DNA of 64,000 nucleotides, taken from the NCBI GenBank assembly GCA_045866215.1, contig AP035880.1:3782001-3846000 (forward strand), read 5' to 3'. The notes under the pieces are model-generated. The model did not search any database. It was not told where the DNA came from and saw nothing but the letters and a program-made list of their open reading frames with translations. Below are positions 60,770-64,000 of this stretch, piece after piece. Each line of letters begins with the position of its first letter. The stretch's first letter is position 1. The stretch is from Croceivirga sp009797885 (lineage in GTDB: Bacteria > Bacteroidota > Bacteroidia > Flavobacteriales > Flavobacteriaceae). Made by a program: the position numbers and the translations under genes.

Positions 60770-60849
60770 GAAAACGGAAATTTGGGTCAAATTTTATAGT
60801 ATTTCCGAAACATGATATCAGTTTTATCCCTTTATTGATGGTTTGGCCA

Positions 60850-61710
60850 CTATACATCACACCTTAAAAAAGCGTCCCTTAATGCCGCAATCTTATCGTC
60901 CCAGGTTGCGATGAACTCCTGGGCCACATATCCTGTGAATCCAGTATCCAAAATTGCTTTTAGTATTGCCGGATAATACAGTTCTTGCGTTTCATCAATT
61001 TCATTTCTACCGGGAACACCAGCCGTATGGTAGTGTCCAAAATAGGGGTGATAGGTCTGAATGGTCTTAATGATATCCCCTTCCTGTACCTGCATATGGT
61101 AGATGTCATACAGAAGCTTAAAGTTGTCACTGCCCAATCGTTTACAGAGTTCCACACCCCATAAACTGCTGTCACACATATAATCTGGGTGGTTTTGTTG
61201 GTTAAAGAGTTCCATGTGTATGATAACGCCATGTTCCTCTGCAAGAGGTAGGATCTGTGATAGGCCGTCCACACAGTTTTGCAATCCAACGTAGTCGTTC
61301 ATACCCCTCCGGTTGCCACTAAAACAGATAAGGTTCGTATAGCCGGCATCGGCTACTTTTGGGATGATTTCCGTGTAATTTTTAATAAGCTGGCCGTGAT
61401 ATTGGGGATCGTTCCAGCCCTCTGTCAAACTTATTTCCGCTCCATTGCACATCGAACAATGGATGTTGTATTTTTTAAGTAGGTCAAAATCCTTTGGTCC
61501 TATCAAGTCAATGGCCTTTATTCCTAAATTGTTCAGTATGGACAGAAATTCCTCCAAGGGATAGGAATTAAAACACCATTGGCATACGCTGTGATTAATA
61601 TTGTTCTTAAGTTTAAAATCCTGGTTTTTGGAAGTATTGCCAGAAACATTGGCTGTTGCAAGTCCTGCAGTGGCCATGGTAGTGGCAGAAATAAAATTCC
61701 TTCGTTTCAT
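60850..61710 (-). CDS. Tat-exported TIM-barrel (hydroxypyruvate isomerase-like) protein
   Basis: A 286-residue protein. The ATG at 61710 starts a twin-arginine signal (MKRRNFISATTMATAGLA), so the folded protein is exported. The sugar phosphate isomerase/epimerase-type barrel has ICFSGNRRGMNDYVG, VIIHMELFNQQNHPDYMCDS (metal Glu), KLLYDIYHMQVQEGDI, FGHYHTAGVPGRNEIDETQE and GYVAQEFIATWDD. These agree with the hydroxypyruvate isomerase (Hyi) family metal-site residues. Being periplasmic, it more probably acts on an environmental keto sugar than in the cytoplasmic glyoxylate route. Convergent with the DUF5606 gene. Confidence 0.9.
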   Translation of the reverse strand: MKRRNFISATTMATAGLATANVSGNTSKNQDFKLKNNINHSVCQWCFNSYPLEEFLSILNNLGIKAIDLIGPKDFDLLKKYNIHCSMCNGAEISLTEGWNDPQYHGQLIKNYTEIIPKVADAGYTNLICFSGNRRGMNDYVGLQNCVDGLSQILPLAEEHGVIIHMELFNQQNHPDYMCDSSLWGVELCKRLGSDNFKLLYDIYHMQVQEGDIIKTIQTYHPYFGHYHTAGVPGRNEIDETQELYYPAILKAILDTGFTGYVAQEFIATWDDKIAALRDAFLRCDV

Positions 61711-61754
61711 CCCTAATTGATTATCCACAGAAAGATACTATTTTAGATAGTGAT

Positions 61755-61991
61755 ATGGAAATTCGTCCGGATACCCAAAAACTACTGGAACTTGCACATT
61801 ATAAAATGCCCTTTGGAAAGTATAAGGGAAGTTATCTGGTCGATTTGCCCTTGGCCTATTTGGTATGGTTCAAACAGAAAGGCTTCCCGTCCGGAAAATT
61901 GGGGGAACATATGCGGACCATGTTGGATGTCAAATCCGATGGATTGGAACCCCTAATCCGAAAATTACGGAAAGAATTTCCTCTGGATTAA
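61755..61991 (+). CDS. DUF3820 family protein
   Basis: A 78-residue cytoplasmic protein. The DUF3820 signature is present: MPFGKYKGSYLVDLPLAYLV followed by WFKQKGFPSGKLGEHM. Family members are small helical proteins related to a quorum-sensing-regulated virulence factor family, some proposed to bind nucleic acid. Function here unknown. Divergent from the Tat-exported barrel and upstream of pyrG, 56 nt apart. Confidence 0.88.
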   Translation: MEIRPDTQKLLELAHYKMPFGKYKGSYLVDLPLAYLVWFKQKGFPSGKLGEHMRTMLDVKSDGLEPLIRKLRKEFPLD

Positions 61992-62047
61992 CATCCATTT
62001 CCTATCAAACTTTGTACCTTTACCTCCCGTAACAGCGAAACTTCATC

Positions 62048-63685
62048 ATGTCACAGACCAAGTACATTTTTGTTACGGGCGGGGTAACTTCATCCCTCGG
62101 AAAGGGAATAATAGCCGCTTCTTTAGCTAAATTATTGCAGGCCAGGGGATACCGGACTACCATCCAAAAATTGGATCCTTATATTAACGTAGATCCCGGA
62201 ACGTTGAATCCTTATGAACATGGGGAGTGTTATGTAACCGACGATGGCGCGGAAACCGATTTGGATCTTGGCCATTATGAACGTTTTTTAAATGTTAAGA
62301 CTTCCCAGGCAAACAATGTTACCACGGGCCGTATTTACCAAAGCGTAATCGAAAAGGAGCGTAAGGGGGAATTCTTGGGCAAGACGGTCCAGGTAGTTCC
62401 ACATATCACCAATGAAATCAAGGAACGCATACAGCTTTTGGGTAAAAGTGGGGACTACGATATCGTGATTACCGAGATTGGGGGTACGGTGGGTGATATT
62501 GAGTCCCTTCCGTACATTGAAGCCGTACGTCAGTTGCTTTGGGAACTTGGGGACAATAACGGTATAGTAATCCATTTAACCTTGGTCCCCTATCTGTCCG
62601 CAGCTGGTGAACTAAAGACCAAGCCCACACAACATTCGGTAAAAACCTTGATGGAGAGTGGAATAAAGGCGGACATTTTGGTATGCCGTACGGAACATGA
62701 GATTTCTGCGGAAAAACGTGAGAAGCTGGCCTTGTTCTGTAATGTGAAAAAGGAAGCGGTGATTCAGTCCATTGATGCTTCTACAATATATGATGTCCCC
62801 CTATTGATGCAACAGGAGGGATTGGATACCGTAGCACTTAAAAAGCTGGCGCTTTCCGACGTATTGGAACCGGACTTGATACAATGGAAAGAGTTTCTGG
62901 CACGTCATAAAAACCCAAAGGGAAAGGTAACCATTGGACTCATTGGAAAATATGTGGAGTTGCAGGACTCCTATAAATCCATTTTGGAATCCTTTATCCA
63001 CGCTGGGGCTGTCAATGAGGTTAAAGTGGAAGTAAGGTCAATTCATTCCGAATACCTATCGGAGAAGAGCGTGGATAAGAAGTTGATGGGCTTGGATGGG
63101 ATTTTGGTCGCACCTGGGTTTGGAGAACGTGGGATAGAAGGTAAAGTCAGGGCGGTCCGATATGCCCGTGAAAATGATATTCCCTTCTTGGGGATTTGTC
63201 TAGGAATGCAAATGGCTGTTATTGAGTTTGCCCGAAACGTTTTGGGTATGGAAAATGCCAATTCCACGGAAATGGACAGCGAAACTCCAGATCCCGTCAT
63301 CAGCTTAATGGAAGAGCAGAAGACCGTGGTGAACAAAGGGGGTACCATGCGTTTGGGCGCTTGGGACTGTCAATTGAAGGAAGGAAGTTTGGTCCATGAG
63401 GTATACGGAGGACAATCCAAGATTACGGAACGCCACAGACATCGATTTGAATTTAATAACGCCTACAAAAAAGAAATGGAAGAAGCCGGGTTGGTGGCTT
63501 CTGGATACAATTCAGAGACCAATTTGGTGGAAATTGTGGAGCTGCCTTCGCATCCATGGTTCATTGGGGTGCAATACCATCCGGAATATAAAAGCACCGT
63601 GGCCAATCCCCATCCCTTGTTTGTTGGTTTTGTAAAAGCCGTATTGGCACAGAAGCAGCAACAAACCAATGCCAGTTTGGCATAA
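62048..63685 (+). CDS. pyrG: CTP synthase
   Basis: A 545-residue enzyme that converts UTP, ATP and glutamine to CTP. The N-terminal synthetase domain has GGVTSSLGKGIIAASLAKLL (P-loop-like) and DPYINVDPGTLNPYEHGECY. The C-terminal class I glutaminase has the nucleophile Cys384 in GICLGMQMAVIEFARNVLG and the His/Glu pair in GVQYHPEYKS. Length is normal. It is 65 nt upstream of yidC, as is common in Flavobacteriia. Confidence 0.97.
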   Translation: MSQTKYIFVTGGVTSSLGKGIIAASLAKLLQARGYRTTIQKLDPYINVDPGTLNPYEHGECYVTDDGAETDLDLGHYERFLNVKTSQANNVTTGRIYQSVIEKERKGEFLGKTVQVVPHITNEIKERIQLLGKSGDYDIVITEIGGTVGDIESLPYIEAVRQLLWELGDNNGIVIHLTLVPYLSAAGELKTKPTQHSVKTLMESGIKADILVCRTEHEISAEKREKLALFCNVKKEAVIQSIDASTIYDVPLLMQQEGLDTVALKKLALSDVLEPDLIQWKEFLARHKNPKGKVTIGLIGKYVELQDSYKSILESFIHAGAVNEVKVEVRSIHSEYLSEKSVDKKLMGLDGILVAPGFGERGIEGKVRAVRYARENDIPFLGICLGMQMAVIEFARNVLGMENANSTEMDSETPDPVISLMEEQKTVVNKGGTMRLGAWDCQLKEGSLVHEVYGGQSKITERHRHRFEFNNAYKKEMEEAGLVASGYNSETNLVEIVELPSHPWFIGVQYHPEYKSTVANPHPLFVGFVKAVLAQKQQQTNASLA

Positions 63686-63709
63686 ACTGCATTTTTGGAT
63701 ATATATTTG
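63676..63709 (+). promoter_or_regulatory. Possible yidC promoter
   Basis: TTTG at 63676-63679 (inside the end of pyrG), 22 bases, TATATTTG at 63702-63709, 41 nt before the yidC ATG. Confidence 0.5.
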
Positions 63710-63749
63710 CGGGCTGGGTAAACATTGAACTGATTTACAATTTGTTTTC

Positions 63750-64000
63750 ATGGAAGAAAAAAAGCTGGACATCAACTCCATCATAGGGTTTGTATTGATT
63801 TTTGGGATTTTGCTGGGGTGGATGTACTTGAGGCAACCTTCACCTGAGGAGTTGGAAGCTCAAAAAGCACAACAAGAACTACTTGAAGCGGAGCAAGAGG
63901 CTATGGAGACCGTTACCGAAGAGCCCAAAGTTGCGGATAGACCCGTTATCAACCTTCAGGATTCGACTTCCTTGGCCAATTACAGGACTGCGGTCGGTGC
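63750..64000 (+). CDS. yidC: Membrane protein insertase YidC, 5' part
   Basis: The first 83 residues of YidC, cut by the window end. It opens MEEKKLDINSIIGFVLIFGI with the first membrane helix (residues 10-27, LLGWMYLRQPSPEEL), followed by an acidic, Ala/Glu-rich stretch leading into the periplasmic domain (VINLQDSTSLANYRTAVG). Position after pyrG agrees with the usual flavobacterial order. YidC inserts and folds inner-membrane proteins with or without SecYEG. The rest cannot be judged here. Confidence 0.88.
   Translation, partial: MEEKKLDINSIIGFVLIFGILLGWMYLRQPSPEELEAQKAQQELLEAEQEAMETVTEEPKVADRPVINLQDSTSLANYRTAVG

Noticed and set aside
60775..60807. Terminator between the convergent DUF5606 and TIM-barrel genes
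   Set aside because: Only a 7-bp stem (CGGAAAT / ATTTCCG) with a 19-nt loop and no T run.

Overview
This window comes from a member of the Bacteroidota, most probably a marine Flavobacteriaceae species of the Muricauda/Maribacter kind. The evidence is: promoters of the TTG/TTTG and TAnnTTTG type, lipoproteins with Cys-Ser-Asp/Asn-rich surface-export signals, type IX secretion (T9SS) substrates with a gliding-type C-terminal domain, SprB-like repeats, and Bacteroidota-restricted families (DUF6607, DUF4856, DUF6686, DUF5606). The genus is a guess. I saw no rRNA, tRNA, CRISPR array, prophage or transposase.

Region 1 (1-16,150) is an iron/heme acquisition island. A leftward operon encodes a TonB-dependent heme-type receptor, a HmuY-like heme-binding lipoprotein and a small DUF6686-like protein. 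Divergent from it is a rightward operon: DUF6607, a secreted ankyrin protein, DUF2271, and a PepSY membrane protein fused to flavodoxin and NADPH reductase domains. A second rightward group follows: DUF4856 lipoprotein, imelysin lipoprotein, an HTTM protein (homologue of vitamin K-dependent gamma-carboxylase), a FecA-like TonB receptor and a heme-binding CxxCH protein. A leftward DUF6686 gene closes the island. A shared 23-bp (11-1-11) inverted repeat resembling an extended Fur-family box lies at the promoters of the heme receptor, DUF4856 and DUF6686 genes and ties the island into one presumed iron regulon.

Region 2 (16,200-31,160) is mostly housekeeping: guaB, an orphan lipoprotein, a periplasmic thioredoxin, lysA, a Lon-substrate-binding-domain protein, sucC, two tiny secreted paralogues with a TonB-C-like pattern, a TerB-like protein, Hsp20, uvrB, a T9SS type B secreted protein and an ABC-2 exporter.

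Region 3 (31,258-47,246) holds two tandem paralogous giant surface proteins (1,079 and about 4,190 residues). They share an IgGFc-binding-like N-terminal half but carry different modules at the same place between calcium-binding thrombospondin type 3 repeats. The larger one continues into about twenty SprB-like repeats and a T9SS C-terminal domain.

Region 4 (47,400-64,000) starts with an unrecognised kinase-like protein and a nucleoid-associated protein gene bracketed by two different heptanucleotide tandem arrays. It continues with heme A synthase, a CCA-adding-type tRNA nucleotidyltransferase, five glycosyltransferases of a surface-glycan locus, dapD, ruvX, def, DUF5606, a Tat-exported TIM-barrel protein, DUF3820, pyrG and the 5' end of yidC.
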